Source of the DNA: an uncultured Duncaniella sp.
GTDB lineage: Bacteria > Bacteroidota > Bacteroidia > Bacteroidales > Muribaculaceae
Direction of reading: 5' to 3'
Length of the DNA: 64,000 nucleotides
NCBI GenBank assembly: GCA_910578515.1
Contig: CAJTQR010000004.1
Span: 186,001-250,000 of the forward strand
The notes beneath the pieces were generated by a model. It was not told the origin of the DNA. It did not search any database and saw only the letters and a program-made list of their open reading frames with translations. Position 1 is the stretch's first letter; each line of letters opens with the position of its first letter. Shown here in pieces: positions 35,400 to 44,694 of this stretch. The translations under genes were made by a program, and so were the position numbers.

Positions 35400-36159
35400 A
35401 GAAGAAATCATACAGAGAGGCACCGTTGTGGAGTGCAAGCCCCGCTTGCTCAACGACAACACCATGCACTATTGCCCGGGGTGCTCCCACGGCGTGGTGC
35501 ATAAACTCATCGCCGAGATTATCGAGGAGATGGGTGCCGAAAATATAGCCATAGGTATCGCTCCGGTAGGATGCGCCGTGATGGCATACAACTATGTGGA
35601 TGTTGACTGGATAGAGGCTGCCCACGGTCGCGCCCCGGCGATAGCCACAGCTGTGAAGCGTCTCAATCCGTCACGCCTCGTGTTCTCCTATCAGGGCGAC
35701 GGTGACCTTGCAGCCATAGGTACAGCAGAGACAATCCATGCTGCCAACCGTGGTGAGAACATAGCAATCATCTTCATCAATAACGGCATCTACGGAATGA
35801 CTGGTGGTCAGATGGCGCCTACCACTCTTGAAGGGATGGTGACCTCAACCACTCCTTATGGACGCCGCGTGGAGCTCAACGGCTATCCTCTGCGAATCAC
35901 CGAACTGCTTGCACAACTCGACGGCACATGTTATGTGACACGTCAGAGCGTCCACACAGCAGCCGCCGTGCGCAAAGCAAAGAAAGCCATACGCAAAGCG
36001 TTCGAGAACTCCATGAACGGTCTTGGCACATCTATCGTAGAAGTGGTGTCAACCTGCAGCTCCGGCTGGAAGATGTCACCTGAAAAAGCCAACGACTGGA
36101 TGGCTGAACACATGTTTGAGAAGTATCCCATCGGCGACCTCAAGGACACCGTAAAATAA
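35392..36159 (+). CDS. 2-oxoacid:ferredoxin oxidoreductase beta (thiamine-binding) subunit
   Basis: A 255-residue thiamine-diphosphate subunit. The cofactor motif is FSYQGDGDLAAIGTAETIHAANR followed by INN. The N-terminus has HYCPGCSHGVVHKLIAE, whose CPGC is conserved in this family. It overlaps the alpha subunit gene by eight bases and lies 11 bases before the gamma subunit gene, so it is translationally coupled within the operon. Confidence 0.93.
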   Translation: MNKEEIIQRGTVVECKPRLLNDNTMHYCPGCSHGVVHKLIAEIIEEMGAENIAIGIAPVGCAVMAYNYVDVDWIEAAHGRAPAIATAVKRLNPSRLVFSYQGDGDLAAIGTAETIHAANRGENIAIIFINNGIYGMTGGQMAPTTLEGMVTSTTPYGRRVELNGYPLRITELLAQLDGTCYVTRQSVHTAAAVRKAKKAIRKAFENSMNGLGTSIVEVVSTCSSGWKMSPEKANDWMAEHMFEKYPIGDLKDTVK

Positions 36160-36170
36160 CATCAAGAGAA

Positions 36171-36710
36171 ATGAAGGAAGAAATTATCATAGCAGGATTC
36201 GGAGGTCAGGGGGTATTGTCTATGGGCAAGATTCTCGCCTATGCCGGACTAATGGATGGGCTGGAAGTAACTTGGATGCCGGCTTACGGTCCTGAACAGC
36301 GAGGCGGCACTGCCAACGTCACTGTAATACTCTCCGATGAGCCTATCAGCAGCCCTGTACTCAATTCCTACGACACAGCGGTGATTCTCAACCAGCAGAG
36401 TCTCGACAAGTTTGAGAGCAAAGTGAAGCCCGGAGGGACACTTATCTATGACCCCTACAGCATTCACCATGCCCCCACACGCACCGACATAAAGATTTAT
36501 CCCGTGGATGCGATGGAGACTGTGTTTGAGCTCTCATCAAGCAAGTCGTACAACATGGTACTTCTCGGTGCCCTCCTGAAGGTACGTCCCCTCGTACCGG
36601 TCGAGGCAGTGATGAAGGGTCTGAAAAAGACACTTCCCGAACGTCACCATCATCTCCTTCCCATCAACAAGGAAGCAATACTCAAAGGCATGTCGCTCCC
36701 CAAGGTCTGA
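36171..36710 (+). CDS. 2-oxoacid:ferredoxin oxidoreductase gamma subunit
   Basis: A 179-residue subunit of the POR_N/gamma family. It begins with IIIAGFGGQGVLSMGKILAYAGLMDG and has the conserved PAYGPEQRGGTANVTVILSD motif. It is the last gene of the operon, followed by the strong hairpin at 36740-36783. The complex generates acyl-CoA and reduced ferredoxin for anaerobic metabolism and, in reverse, can build branched-chain 2-oxoacids from volatile acids. Confidence 0.93.
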   Translation: MKEEIIIAGFGGQGVLSMGKILAYAGLMDGLEVTWMPAYGPEQRGGTANVTVILSDEPISSPVLNSYDTAVILNQQSLDKFESKVKPGGTLIYDPYSIHHAPTRTDIKIYPVDAMETVFELSSSKSYNMVLLGALLKVRPLVPVEAVMKGLKKTLPERHHHLLPINKEAILKGMSLPKV

Positions 36711-36739
36711 CCTCGCGGTAGTTGATGCAATAACCATAT

Positions 36740-36783
36740 AAACCGTGCGCCCTGCAGCATTGATGCTGCAGGGCGCACGGTTT
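36740..36783. terminator. Bidirectional terminator after the oxidoreductase operon
   Basis: A perfect 21-bp inverted repeat (36740-36760 and 36763-36783), GC-rich in the middle, lies between two convergent genes. It is expected to stop both the oxidoreductase operon and the MltD gene. Confidence 0.9.
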
Positions 36784-36801
36784 ATTCATGAACTTATAAG
36801 T

Positions 36802-38580
36802 TTATCGTCTGCGACGAGTGGTGGTTTTCTTTGCAGGAATCTTGAGCTTGTCGCCTATGTTGATACGTGTCGAACCGCCCATGCCGTTAGCCGACTGAAT
36901 GGCAGCGACTGTGGTACCATGGCGGCGGGCTATTTTCTCCAAAGTATCACCCTTTCTGACCTTATAGGTCGTTGGAGCAGCCTTTTTAGTCGCGGCTTTC
37001 TGAGTTGCCTTCTTCTGAGCTGCAGCTTGTGAAGTCTTGGCTGGTGCAGTGGTAGCGGCGGAGGTGGTTTTCTCGGCGGCATCTTTCTGCAAGGTAGCGT
37101 TAGATGCTGTTTCGGTCGGCGCCTTGGCAGTTGTTTCCTGCGCCTGCTGTGAAGCATCACGCAATTCCTGTGCGCTTACCTGGGCTATCTCCGGAGCGGC
37201 AACCACCTTGACATTGTCGGGAGCCACACGCTCAAACACCTCTATTATAAGATTGTCACCCTCTTTCACCTTACCACGACGCAATTTGTTCCATCGCTTG
37301 ATATCTGTAGCGGAGACTCCATACTGGCGGGCAATATCACGGATATTCTCTCCACGGCTCACCACATGCGTCTTTCTCACCATCCTCTCGGTCATCTGAG
37401 CCTGGGCTATCTCATTGTTGCTTTCGGCGTTCAACGTCTGCTGGCTGGCATTGGCAAGGTTTGCAGCCCCATTGTCATTCTGAATAACCGGAGTCACATT
37501 CTCACCCGGTTCCACATTGGTGCGGCGGGCGTAAAGGTCCGAGTCGTAGTCTACTATTCTTTTCTCGCTCATCACATAGCTGAGACACTGCTGAGTGGGA
37601 AGTGTGAGAGTGTAGGGACGGTAATCGCCGGGAATGATATCCTTGCGGAACTGCGGGTTAAGCATTCGGATTTCCTCCACAGGGATATTGAGCACAGCAG
37701 CTATCTGATTGAAGTGAATATACTTGTCCACCACTATTGTATCGGTGGTAAGCTGACGTTTCACCACTGTGGGGGTAATACCATGCTGTCCGTAATAATT
37801 CATCACATAGTTAGCGGCGATAAATGCCGGTACATAACCACGGGTTTCCTTGGGTAGATAGTTGTAAATCTCCCAGAAGTCCTTCTTTCCCTCTCCTCCG
37901 GCACGACGCAAAGCCTTGTTCACATTGCCGGGACCGCAGTTATAGGCAGCTATCGCAAGTGACCAGTCATTGTATATGCCATAGAGCTGTTTGAGATAAC
38001 GTGCGGCATTTCGTGAGGACAGACGCGGGTCGCGACGCTCATCCACAAGGGAATTCACCTCCATACCCAAGCCTTGGGCTGTAGCGGGCATAAACTGCCA
38101 TAGACCCACCGCACCGGCACGTGAGACGGCATTGGGATTGATGGCCGACTCAATCACCGGAAGATACTGCAACTCGGTAGGCATACCCTCCTTGAGCAGT
38201 TCCTCCACAAACATTCGTCCATAATAGTTATGCAGTGCAAGCATATCTGCCACCAATGAGCGGCGCTTTGTCAGATACATATCTATGAACTTCCCCACTA
38301 TCGAGTTGTAGGGCAGTTCTATTTCTGTAGGCAGCTTCGTAAGTCTTACCTCATATTCCGAGGGTGAAGCCGTGAGGTTGGTCCCCATATCCATTCCCGG
38401 CACCACATAGTTCTTCAGATAAAAATTCTCCTCAAGCAGACGTGTCTGTGTCTCAAAACTTTCGGGAGCTATGATATTGTCATCGGTGATTGAATGTTTG
38501 ATTTCTAATATGGATGAGACCGCGGATGCCGATATTGCCATGCCGAAGCCCAGGATTGTAGTTAAAATTACTTTTTTCAT
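36802..38580 (-). CDS. mltD: MltD-like lytic transglycosylase with LysM domains
   Basis: A 592-residue murein hydrolase that cleaves peptidoglycan to 1,6-anhydroMurNAc ends. A signal peptide lies at residues 1-20. The family 23 lytic domain holds YLPVIESAINPNAVSRAGAVG with the catalytic Glu, then GLWQFMPATAQG and AIAAYNCGPGNVNKAL. Two LysM peptidoglycan-binding domains follow, near residues 410-450 (VSRGENIRDIARQYGV) and at the C-terminus (VRKGDTLEKIARRHGT), with an Ala/Thr/Lys-rich linker between them and a basic tail. It is the last gene of the parA-parB-DUF5683-mltD cluster, a common gene order in Bacteroidota. Confidence 0.93.
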   Translation of the reverse strand: MKKVILTTILGFGMAISASAVSSILEIKHSITDDNIIAPESFETQTRLLEENFYLKNYVVPGMDMGTNLTASPSEYEVRLTKLPTEIELPYNSIVGKFIDMYLTKRRSLVADMLALHNYYGRMFVEELLKEGMPTELQYLPVIESAINPNAVSRAGAVGLWQFMPATAQGLGMEVNSLVDERRDPRLSSRNAARYLKQLYGIYNDWSLAIAAYNCGPGNVNKALRRAGGEGKKDFWEIYNYLPKETRGYVPAFIAANYVMNYYGQHGITPTVVKRQLTTDTIVVDKYIHFNQIAAVLNIPVEEIRMLNPQFRKDIIPGDYRPYTLTLPTQQCLSYVMSEKRIVDYDSDLYARRTNVEPGENVTPVIQNDNGAANLANASQQTLNAESNNEIAQAQMTERMVRKTHVVSRGENIRDIARQYGVSATDIKRWNKLRRGKVKEGDNLIIEVFERVAPDNVKVVAAPEIAQVSAQELRDASQQAQETTAKAPTETASNATLQKDAAEKTTSAATTAPAKTSQAAAQKKATQKAATKKAAPTTYKVRKGDTLEKIARRHGTTVAAIQSANGMGGSTRINIGDKLKIPAKKTTTRRRR

Positions 38581-38651
38581 CGCTCTATGAAATGAAATAT
38601 TTGGAGAGTCTACCTCTCTTATATTTGAGATTTAAGATTGGATAAGTTCTA

Positions 38652-39503
38652 TCAGAAATTCACAGCCCAATAGAGTCCTATTGCAGGTGAATTGGACCGC
38701 ATGTCATTGTTGAGAAGAGTAGCCGCCACATCAACCGACAAATCGGGAGAAATGTCGAAATGAGATAGCGACGCATCAACGTAAGCATCCACCATGGAGA
38801 GCAGATACACACCCACCATACAGATGATACATAAGTCTCTGTTGCGCCGGTAGTAATTCTTACGTGTGCGCAGCAGATTGGTGAGCCAGGTCTTGTCGAG
38901 GCTCTCCTCCTTCACCGTCGGGGCAAAGAAATCCATGTAGCTCTTGGTGGTGGGGTCATTGTCCATGATATCCGAGTAAGCAGTGGTGTAATCCTTCAGC
39001 ATGGTGTTGTTCCATGATGTGGCATACCCGAGTCCCATAAACGCACCCACCACTATCGGGAGTTTCCAATAGCGGCGGTTATACAATTGTCCCAACCCGG
39101 GGAAGAGCGCTGACATCCAGACAGCTCTGGTGGGGTCAGGAGTAAATGTGAATTTCAGTTCTTCCGGCTCGGATTTCTTAAGGTTTGTCGAGTCGGGAGC
39201 CATCGGCATTCCCGGAGCGTTGATTATGGCAAGTGAGTCAACAGGGACTATTGTCACTGAATCGCCAACGGCCGAAAGGCTGTCGACCACAACCATGGCC
39301 GGAGTTTTCACCGGAGCTCCTAAAGCTATGGAATCGGGAATCTCCACCACTGGCGAAGTGGGTCGGCGGGTAGGACGCACCGGCTTGTTCGGTGTTTCCG
39401 AAAAAATGTTAACAGGGCTGACCAACGTGTATATCAACACGCCGACCAGCGCCATTAGCAAACGGGATTTATGTGAGAACACTTTTTCCGAAGTGAAATA
39501 CAT
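38652..39503 (-). CDS. DUF5683 membrane protein
   Basis: A 283-residue envelope protein. The N-terminus has a hydrophobic segment (LLMALVGVLIYTLVSP), then a Pro/Ser-rich linker, and from about residue 125 the DUF5683 domain with RAVWMSALFPGLGQLYNRRYWKLP, two further hydrophobic segments and YVDASLSHFDIS. Its biochemical role is unknown. It lies between parB and mltD in a conserved cluster, so a role in envelope or division-linked processes is only suggested. Confidence 0.88.
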   Translation of the reverse strand: MYFTSEKVFSHKSRLLMALVGVLIYTLVSPVNIFSETPNKPVRPTRRPTSPVVEIPDSIALGAPVKTPAMVVVDSLSAVGDSVTIVPVDSLAIINAPGMPMAPDSTNLKKSEPEELKFTFTPDPTRAVWMSALFPGLGQLYNRRYWKLPIVVGAFMGLGYATSWNNTMLKDYTTAYSDIMDNDPTTKSYMDFFAPTVKEESLDKTWLTNLLRTRKNYYRRNRDLCIICMVGVYLLSMVDAYVDASLSHFDISPDLSVDVAATLLNNDMRSNSPAIGLYWAVNF

Positions 39504-39577
39504 TTTATGATATGATACTGATAATCAGAACAAAAACCTTTCTGCTCATCAAAATCGTTTGTTGAACATTGGAGTTG

Positions 39578-40465
39578 TCACTGTTTTGCAGTGTCAAAGA
39601 TAGCAATTAATCTTTCAAGTTCCGCATCATCTTTAAAAGAAAATGAGATTGTTCCCTTGCCTGAAGCGTTGCAGGATAGCTTTACAGGAGTGTTAAAGCG
39701 CTGCGAAAGATGATTCTTTAAAATATCATAATCATTGTTAGAAAATCTTTTCTCCTCCTTTTCATCAGGTTTCACCCCTTCGAGGGCGGCCTGCTGATAC
39801 TTTTTGGCAAGTTCCTCCACACGGCGCACGGAGAGACCCTGCTTCACTATCTCCTCATAGAGTTTGAGCTGGAATTTAGGGTCGTCCACCCCAAGCAGGG
39901 CACGCGCATGTCCCATATCTATCCGTTTGTCTCCCAACCCCAGCTGCACCTCGGCGGGCAGACGGAGCAGACGCAGGTAGTTTGCCACCGTTGCCCTCTT
40001 CTTGCCAATACGCTCGCTCAGACGTTCCTGCGTGAGGTCATACTGGTCGATGAGTTTTTTGAAAGTCAAGGCTATCTCTATGGCATTGAGGTCCTCGCGC
40101 TGTATATTCTCGATGAGCGCCATCTCGGTCAGCTCAGTGTCGTTAGCGGTGCGGATATATGCAGGCACCCGTGTAAGCCCTGCCATAATCGCAGCCCGGT
40201 AACGACGCTCACCGGCTATAATCTGGTAAGAATCATTGCCAATCTTCCTGAGTGAGAGCGGCTGGATAATCCCGAGCTCTCGGATGGAATGCGAGAGCTC
40301 CTCCAGAGCTTCCTCGTCAAATATGCTTCGCGGCTGCTCCGGATTGGGTGTGATACGGTCAATATCTATATCATTGATGGCTGATGTGCCCTGTGCGGGC
40401 GCATCGTCCATAGCTATCAGTGAGTCTAAGCCCCTTCCGAGGGCAGGACGTTTTATTGGAGGCAT
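39578..40465 (-). CDS. parB: Chromosome partitioning protein ParB
   Basis: A 295-residue CTPase/DNA-binding protein that loads at parS sites and works with ParA in origin segregation. The N-terminal domain has RPALGRGLDSLIA and the ParB boxes RSIFDEEALEELSHSI, GERRYRAAIMAGL and MALIENIQREDLNAIE. A helix-turn-helix follows (LTQERLSERIGKKRATVANYLRLLRLP), and the C-terminus is the dimerisation part. It starts 100 bases after parA. I found no parS-like palindrome in the window. Confidence 0.96.
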   Translation of the reverse strand: MPPIKRPALGRGLDSLIAMDDAPAQGTSAINDIDIDRITPNPEQPRSIFDEEALEELSHSIRELGIIQPLSLRKIGNDSYQIIAGERRYRAAIMAGLTRVPAYIRTANDTELTEMALIENIQREDLNAIEIALTFKKLIDQYDLTQERLSERIGKKRATVANYLRLLRLPAEVQLGLGDKRIDMGHARALLGVDDPKFQLKLYEEIVKQGLSVRRVEELAKKYQQAALEGVKPDEKEEKRFSNNDYDILKNHLSQRFNTPVKLSCNASGKGTISFSFKDDAELERLIAIFDTAKQ

Positions 40466-40565
40466 GAGTGTAGGGCTATAATGCTATGAAACTTTAATTT
40501 GCGTGTTATTTTTGAAGTTGATTATCCACAACCCTTATGGGGTGGTGATTCCGGTGACGATGGGC

Positions 40566-41339
40566 TCAGCCCCGCATGGCATTCTTTGTGATGAGTTCCT
40601 TTGCGAGTGCCACATGGGAAGTCGCACCTCTCGACAGCGGGTCGTAGAGCAATGCCGGCAGACCGTGGCTCGGAGCCTCGCTGAGGCGGATGTTGCGTGG
40701 AATCACAGAGTCAAACACCATCGGACCGAAATGTCCCTTCAGTTCCTCGTAAATCTGATTGGCGAGGCGCAGACGGGCATCATACATGGTCAACAGGAAT
40801 CCCTCAATCTCAAGTTTCGGATTCAGCTTTGACTTTATGATACGGATAGTGTTGAGGAGTTTGGTAATACCCTCGAGGGCGAAATATTCAGCCTGCACAG
40901 GGATTATCACGGAATTGGCAGCCGTGAGGGCGTTCACGGTTATCAATCCCAATGATGGCGAACAGTCAATCAGTATGTAGTCATACTTGTCGGCCACGGC
41001 GGATATAGAGTTTTTCAACACATTCTCGCGCGATGGCTTGTTGATTAATTCAATCTCGGCACCGGCAAGGTCGATACGCGACCCTACCAAGTCGAGCTTC
41101 TCGCAGCATGTAGGCACCTGGGACCCATCCATAGGATACTCGTCCACCAGGCATTCGTAAATGGAGGAACGCATCGATTTCGGGTCGATTCCGTAGCCGG
41201 AGGTAGCGTTTGCCTGCGGGTCTGCATCAATTATCAGAGTCCTTTTTCCTTCCGCTGCAAGTGAAGCGGCGAGATTGATGGTGGTGGTGGTTTTTCCTAC
41301 TCCACCCTTCTGATTAGCGATTGCTATAATTTTACCCAT
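40566..41339 (-). CDS. parA: Chromosome partitioning ATPase ParA
   Basis: A 257-residue Walker-type ATPase (Soj/ParA) that forms nucleoid-bound gradients moved by ParB. The deviant Walker A motif KGGVGKTTTT is at residues 11-20, IDADPQANATSGYG follows, and DYILIDCSPSLGLITVNAL holds Walker B. It heads the parA-parB-DUF5683-mltD cluster. The region upstream (41439-41454) has two overlapping palindromes. Confidence 0.97.
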   Translation of the reverse strand: MGKIIAIANQKGGVGKTTTTINLAASLAAEGKRTLIIDADPQANATSGYGIDPKSMRSSIYECLVDEYPMDGSQVPTCCEKLDLVGSRIDLAGAEIELINKPSRENVLKNSISAVADKYDYILIDCSPSLGLITVNALTAANSVIIPVQAEYFALEGITKLLNTIRIIKSKLNPKLEIEGFLLTMYDARLRLANQIYEELKGHFGPMVFDSVIPRNIRLSEAPSHGLPALLYDPLSRGATSHVALAKELITKNAMRG

Positions 41340-41438
41340 ATATTGGTTTTTTCACTTGTGCAAAGTAACCAAAAAAACATCAAACCCTCACGTTATCAAC
41401 TATCAAAACGTGTTAAAATGTTGAAAACTCGCTGAAAT

Positions 41439-41454
41439 TGTTAACAACGTTGTT
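41439..41454. repeat. Overlapping palindromes upstream of parA
   Basis: TTGTTAACAA (41439-41448) overlaps AACAACGTTGTT (41443-41454), both perfectly symmetric, about 100 bases before the parA start. They could be an operator. Short palindromes of this AT-rich kind also arise by chance. Confidence 0.35.
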
Positions 41455-41490
41455 TCTGTGATGTTGACAGGGACAATTGATAAGAGAAAA

Positions 41491-41545
41491 TTGACAATTG
41501 GCAACGGGGAAAGTATAGACTTCTATCCTCGCTGCCAATTGTCAA
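41491..41545 (-). terminator. Hairpin after the sensor-like gene
   Basis: A perfect 13-bp inverted repeat (41491-41503 and 41533-41545) with a 29-base loop that has some inner pairing. On the minus strand TTTTCTCTT follows. It lies just downstream of the histidine-kinase-like gene and probably separates it from parA. Confidence 0.6.
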
Positions 41546-41592
41546 CTACAATATTTCAATAATGTCCGCGCGTTGTGTGGACGCTGTGCCGA

Positions 41593-43044
41593 TTAACTGT
41601 GAAGTGTCAGCACGTAGGATGCTCCATGAGTTACCTCCGGGTCAAGTGCCAATGTACCGTTGATATTCTTGGCTCTGACAGCGCACACCGGGAGGAGTAG
41701 TATATCACCTTCTGAAAGCTGACGGGAGAGGTCAAACGGGTTGAACAATGTCTCACGCTTGTCGGATGTGACAGCCGGACCGTTGTCGGTCACCACAAAC
41801 TGATGACTCTTGGCGCCACGCTTCTTATAAGTGATGGTGATTTTACCATTTGCAGGAGTATTGGATGCCGCATTGCGCAGGAGGTCCAGAAGTATGGTCT
41901 CAACCTCGACCGGTGCTATATGAGCCATCCCCTTGCATCCTGAAAGATTGACTGTGACGCCCGGTTTCAGTTGCGGACGGATTTTCTCAACCGCATCCTC
42001 ACAGAATTTTTCGAGGTCAACATTCTCCATTGCCGACTCATCCACAGCCATTTTGGCGGAATCAGCGTCAGAGTACTCCCCCAGACGCTTGATATATGTG
42101 CGGAGATTGTCCATCTCAGGTGTATCGCTGTCAATCTTACTCAGGGCAGGCTCTATGACCGCCGACATATTATGAATCATCTGGCTCTTGGCATCGCTCT
42201 GCTCGTCAGCGGCTTCTGCCTGAAGTTTGAGCTTGCGGTTGCGTGCAAGAGCACGGGCATACATCACACCCCCTGCCACCAACGCAGCCACAGCTATCAC
42301 CAGGAGTGTAATGAGAGTACCTATCACACCATTCTTAACCTTTATGGTATGGTCCTTGTCACCGATGGTGGTCTGGGCGGTGGTCAGTTCTTTCTTAGCT
42401 TTTGCAAGGTCCGATTCGGCGTTCATCTCAGCCAATGAATCGGTCCATGCCATGTAGCTTTTATACACATGGTCAACCAATGTGGCGTCGTCAGCGGCAA
42501 CACCTTTCTTTATCAGCCCTATGAATTCCTTTTTCACCGCCTCGCTGTCACCGCCTGATGCTGTTTCCTTCACCAACCGACCTATGCAATTGTCACCCTT
42601 GGCAGTCTGACCTCCGGAGTAATAATAATTCGCCTCGCTCAGAAGCATTTCGCGGGTTATATCCTTTGTATTGGCTTTCTTGGCATAGTTAGCCATGGTC
42701 TGAATCGCTTTCGTGGCACCCGAATTGTTTTTCAGGCGCATGTACAAATCAAATTTCCCTTTTTCGAGCGTAAAAAAGACAGCCGGCAGGGAGTCGGGTG
42801 TCACATGACGCTGACCGAGATATTTGGCTGTATTGGTCAACATCTTGAATGCTCCGTCATAGTTCTTCGCATCAGCACACAGAGCCGATGCTGCAACCGC
42901 TGACTTTGCAGCAGGTAAATATTGATGGGCCGATAGCTGGGAATTGTAACTCTTTATCACCCTCTCGAAACTGTTCTGTGCCACCGCCTGCATCCCAAAG
43001 GCGCTTAATGCGAACACCAGAACCATAAAAATGGAGCGTCTCAT
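41593..43044 (-). CDS. Membrane sensor with degenerate histidine kinase domain
   Basis: A 483-residue protein using the ATG at 43044; a TTG upstream gives a poorer start. It has a signal peptide (MVLVFALSAFGMQAVAQ), a periplasmic helical repeat region of about 200 residues (TPR-like), one membrane segment (GTLITLLVIAVAALVAGGVMY) and a cytosolic kinase-like part. The H-box position reads MIHNMSAVIEPAL, with a His but no following Glu. The N-box (LLRNAASNT) and first Gly box (VTDNGPAV) are present, but the usual GxGLGL box is replaced by GDILLLPVCAV. Kinase activity is therefore doubtful. No response regulator gene is adjacent. Confidence 0.82.
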   Translation of the reverse strand: MRRSIFMVLVFALSAFGMQAVAQNSFERVIKSYNSQLSAHQYLPAAKSAVAASALCADAKNYDGAFKMLTNTAKYLGQRHVTPDSLPAVFFTLEKGKFDLYMRLKNNSGATKAIQTMANYAKKANTKDITREMLLSEANYYYSGGQTAKGDNCIGRLVKETASGGDSEAVKKEFIGLIKKGVAADDATLVDHVYKSYMAWTDSLAEMNAESDLAKAKKELTTAQTTIGDKDHTIKVKNGVIGTLITLLVIAVAALVAGGVMYARALARNRKLKLQAEAADEQSDAKSQMIHNMSAVIEPALSKIDSDTPEMDNLRTYIKRLGEYSDADSAKMAVDESAMENVDLEKFCEDAVEKIRPQLKPGVTVNLSGCKGMAHIAPVEVETILLDLLRNAASNTPANGKITITYKKRGAKSHQFVVTDNGPAVTSDKRETLFNPFDLSRQLSEGDILLLPVCAVRAKNINGTLALDPEVTHGASYVLTLHS

Positions 43045-43390
43045 ATTAAAAAGTTTTTGTGCGTTAATCAATAAAATAGTTTTACGTGCAGCTCCACATA
43101 CCGCCGCTTCTTGCGACCTTTACGTGTTGCTTTATAGTTGTTTAGTAGTATCTACAATAGAAACACCCATCGCCCCTGAAAAGTTAGAGGGTCGTGTTTA
43201 AAAACAAATGTTAAACTCTTACCCTCACCATAAACTTTCCACACATTTTTCCGATAGTCAAAACACAAAATTATAGAGCTACCCGACTTCAGAGGGACAA
43301 ATTTTAGGGCGCGTTAAAATATATCAATTTGGTTGCCAAAGTGGATGCCATTTGTTATATTTGCATCGAAGAACCTAAAAACTTATAATT
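43045..43390. other. Intergenic region between sensor gene and toxin-antitoxin operon
   Basis: No coding frame is seen. It contains a possible minus-strand -7 box (TAATTTTG, reverse of 43266-43273), which would give the sensor gene a leader of about 215 bases, and the toxin-antitoxin promoter at 43333-43363. Confidence 0.45.
43333..43363 (+). promoter_or_regulatory. Promoter of the toxin-antitoxin operon
   Basis: TTG (43333-43335), 20 bases, TATATTTG (43356-43363). The ATG of the antitoxin gene follows after 27 bases. Autoregulation by the antitoxin is usual for the family, but I cannot point to an operator here. Confidence 0.75.
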
Positions 43391-43624
43391 ATGCAGGTAG
43401 TAACAGCAAGAGAATTCAGAAGCAATCAAGGACGTTTCTTGACTGCTGCAAGAGAGGGTCAGTCGGTGATGCTGACCTCGAGATATGGAAATTTCAAGAT
43501 AGTCCCCATCACAGAGGCGGACACTCTGACGGAGCGTATATGTCGTGGACTGAAGCAGGTGAAACAGATGGAATCCGGCGAGATGCCACGCAAAACTATG
43601 GAGGAGTTCCTCAATGAACTTTGA
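43391..43624 (+). CDS. Phd/YefM-family antitoxin
   Basis: A 77-residue protein with the Phd/YefM N-terminal fold (VTAREFRSNQGRFLTAAREGQSVMLTSRYGNFKIVPI), which binds DNA, and a C-terminal tail (MEEFLNEL region) expected to cover the toxin active site. It overlaps the toxin gene by 11 bases, the normal layout of type II toxin-antitoxin operons. Confidence 0.88.
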   Translation: MQVVTAREFRSNQGRFLTAAREGQSVMLTSRYGNFKIVPITEADTLTERICRGLKQVKQMESGEMPRKTMEEFLNEL

Positions 43625-43952
43625 GGTTTATCCGACTTTGGATTTTCAAAGGGCTTTCAAGGCTCTTGCGAAACGCCATCGTTCTCTGCCGGCGGACATG
43701 AAAGAATTTGTGAAGTCGTTGAAGAAAGACCCGTACCAAGGGGTAGAGCTCAGCCCTGGAATTCGCAAGATTCGGATGGCTATCACATCAAAGGACCGGG
43801 GAAAGTCAGGTGGAGCGAGAGTGATTACATACACAATCCTACCGGATGAATTTGACGGAAGAGTCTATCTCTTGGACATCTACGACAAATCTGATGCTGA
43901 TAGTGTCAACCTCGATGTCATAAAGGAGGTTGTTTCGGATATAGGATTGTGA
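43614..43952 (+). CDS. RelE/ParE-superfamily toxin
   Basis: A 112-residue basic protein of the RelE/ParE fold (YPTLDFQRAFKALAKRHRSL, then GVELSPGIRKIRMAITSKDRGKSGGARVITY and VYLLDIYDKSDADSV). RelE members cut mRNA on the ribosome and ParE members poison gyrase; which applies is not clear from sequence. It is co-translated with the antitoxin gene. Confidence 0.87.
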   Translation: MNFEVYPTLDFQRAFKALAKRHRSLPADMKEFVKSLKKDPYQGVELSPGIRKIRMAITSKDRGKSGGARVITYTILPDEFDGRVYLLDIYDKSDADSVNLDVIKEVVSDIGL

Positions 43953-44080
43953 GACGGCAATCTCACAGATGCTGATAATTTGGATGTTAGCCAAAATTTA
44001 GATGCTTCCAGTGAAAATTTAAAATGAAGTTCATTAATATTCGTGAAACTTCACTCTATTAGCACAATGAATAAAACAAC

Positions 44081-44521
44081 ATGAAAACACAAAGTCTATT
44101 TAGATTCGGTTTTATGATAGTTGGACTATATGCCTTATCAGCATGCTCTAACAAAGATGTGGTGGAGAACATATCTTCAAAGGAGAATTTCACGGAATCA
44201 GAGTTGCTGGAAGCAAAAGAAATTGCAGTACCAGTTTCTGAATTGAAAAACCTTTCAGAGGAAATAAAAGCTAAAAGAGCCGCAAGTGCTAAACTTTCAG
44301 AATACATTGAGCTGAAAGACAGTGTCTACTATTTACAAATTTCAGAAGATGAAGCATCTTTGATAGGTGTTCCGGCTCACTTATACCATGAGATTTCAAA
44401 AGAAATTGAAGAAGCAAACAAAGCTGTAACTGAGGCTAGAAATCGTGGTGAAGTAATAGTTCTTATTGATATTCAGGAGACAGCTAAAGCATACAAGGAT
44501 GGTAAAATAGATATTGAGTAA
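44081..44521 (+). CDS. Small lipoprotein of unknown function
   Basis: A 146-residue predicted lipoprotein with signal peptide ending LYALSAC (Cys22), then an acidic, largely helical body (EAKEIAVPVSELKNLSEEIKAKRAASAKL, later ISKEIEEANKAVTEARNRGE) suggesting a coiled coil. No family was recognised. Its A+T content is higher than that of the chromosomal genes around, like other genes of the 44-49 kb accessory stretch. Confidence 0.65.
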   Translation: MKTQSLFRFGFMIVGLYALSACSNKDVVENISSKENFTESELLEAKEIAVPVSELKNLSEEIKAKRAASAKLSEYIELKDSVYYLQISEDEASLIGVPAHLYHEISKEIEEANKAVTEARNRGEVIVLIDIQETAKAYKDGKIDIE

Positions 44522-44694
44522 AACGTAAATATTTCAGAGCCAACACATTCCCATCAGGCAGAATAGTGATTGACTGCATTGAATACGGTTATGAAATATT
44601 TAAATGACTTATTATAACTTATCAGTCACATATTTGGGATTTATTTGCTAACTTTACAGCGTGAGGAGCGTTTAGCTATTGAAATCAATTGATT

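Noticed and set aside
40466..40565. parS or origin elements next to parA/parB
   Set aside because: I searched for CACGTG-centred palindromes and DnaA-box clusters near the par genes and saw none that were convincing.
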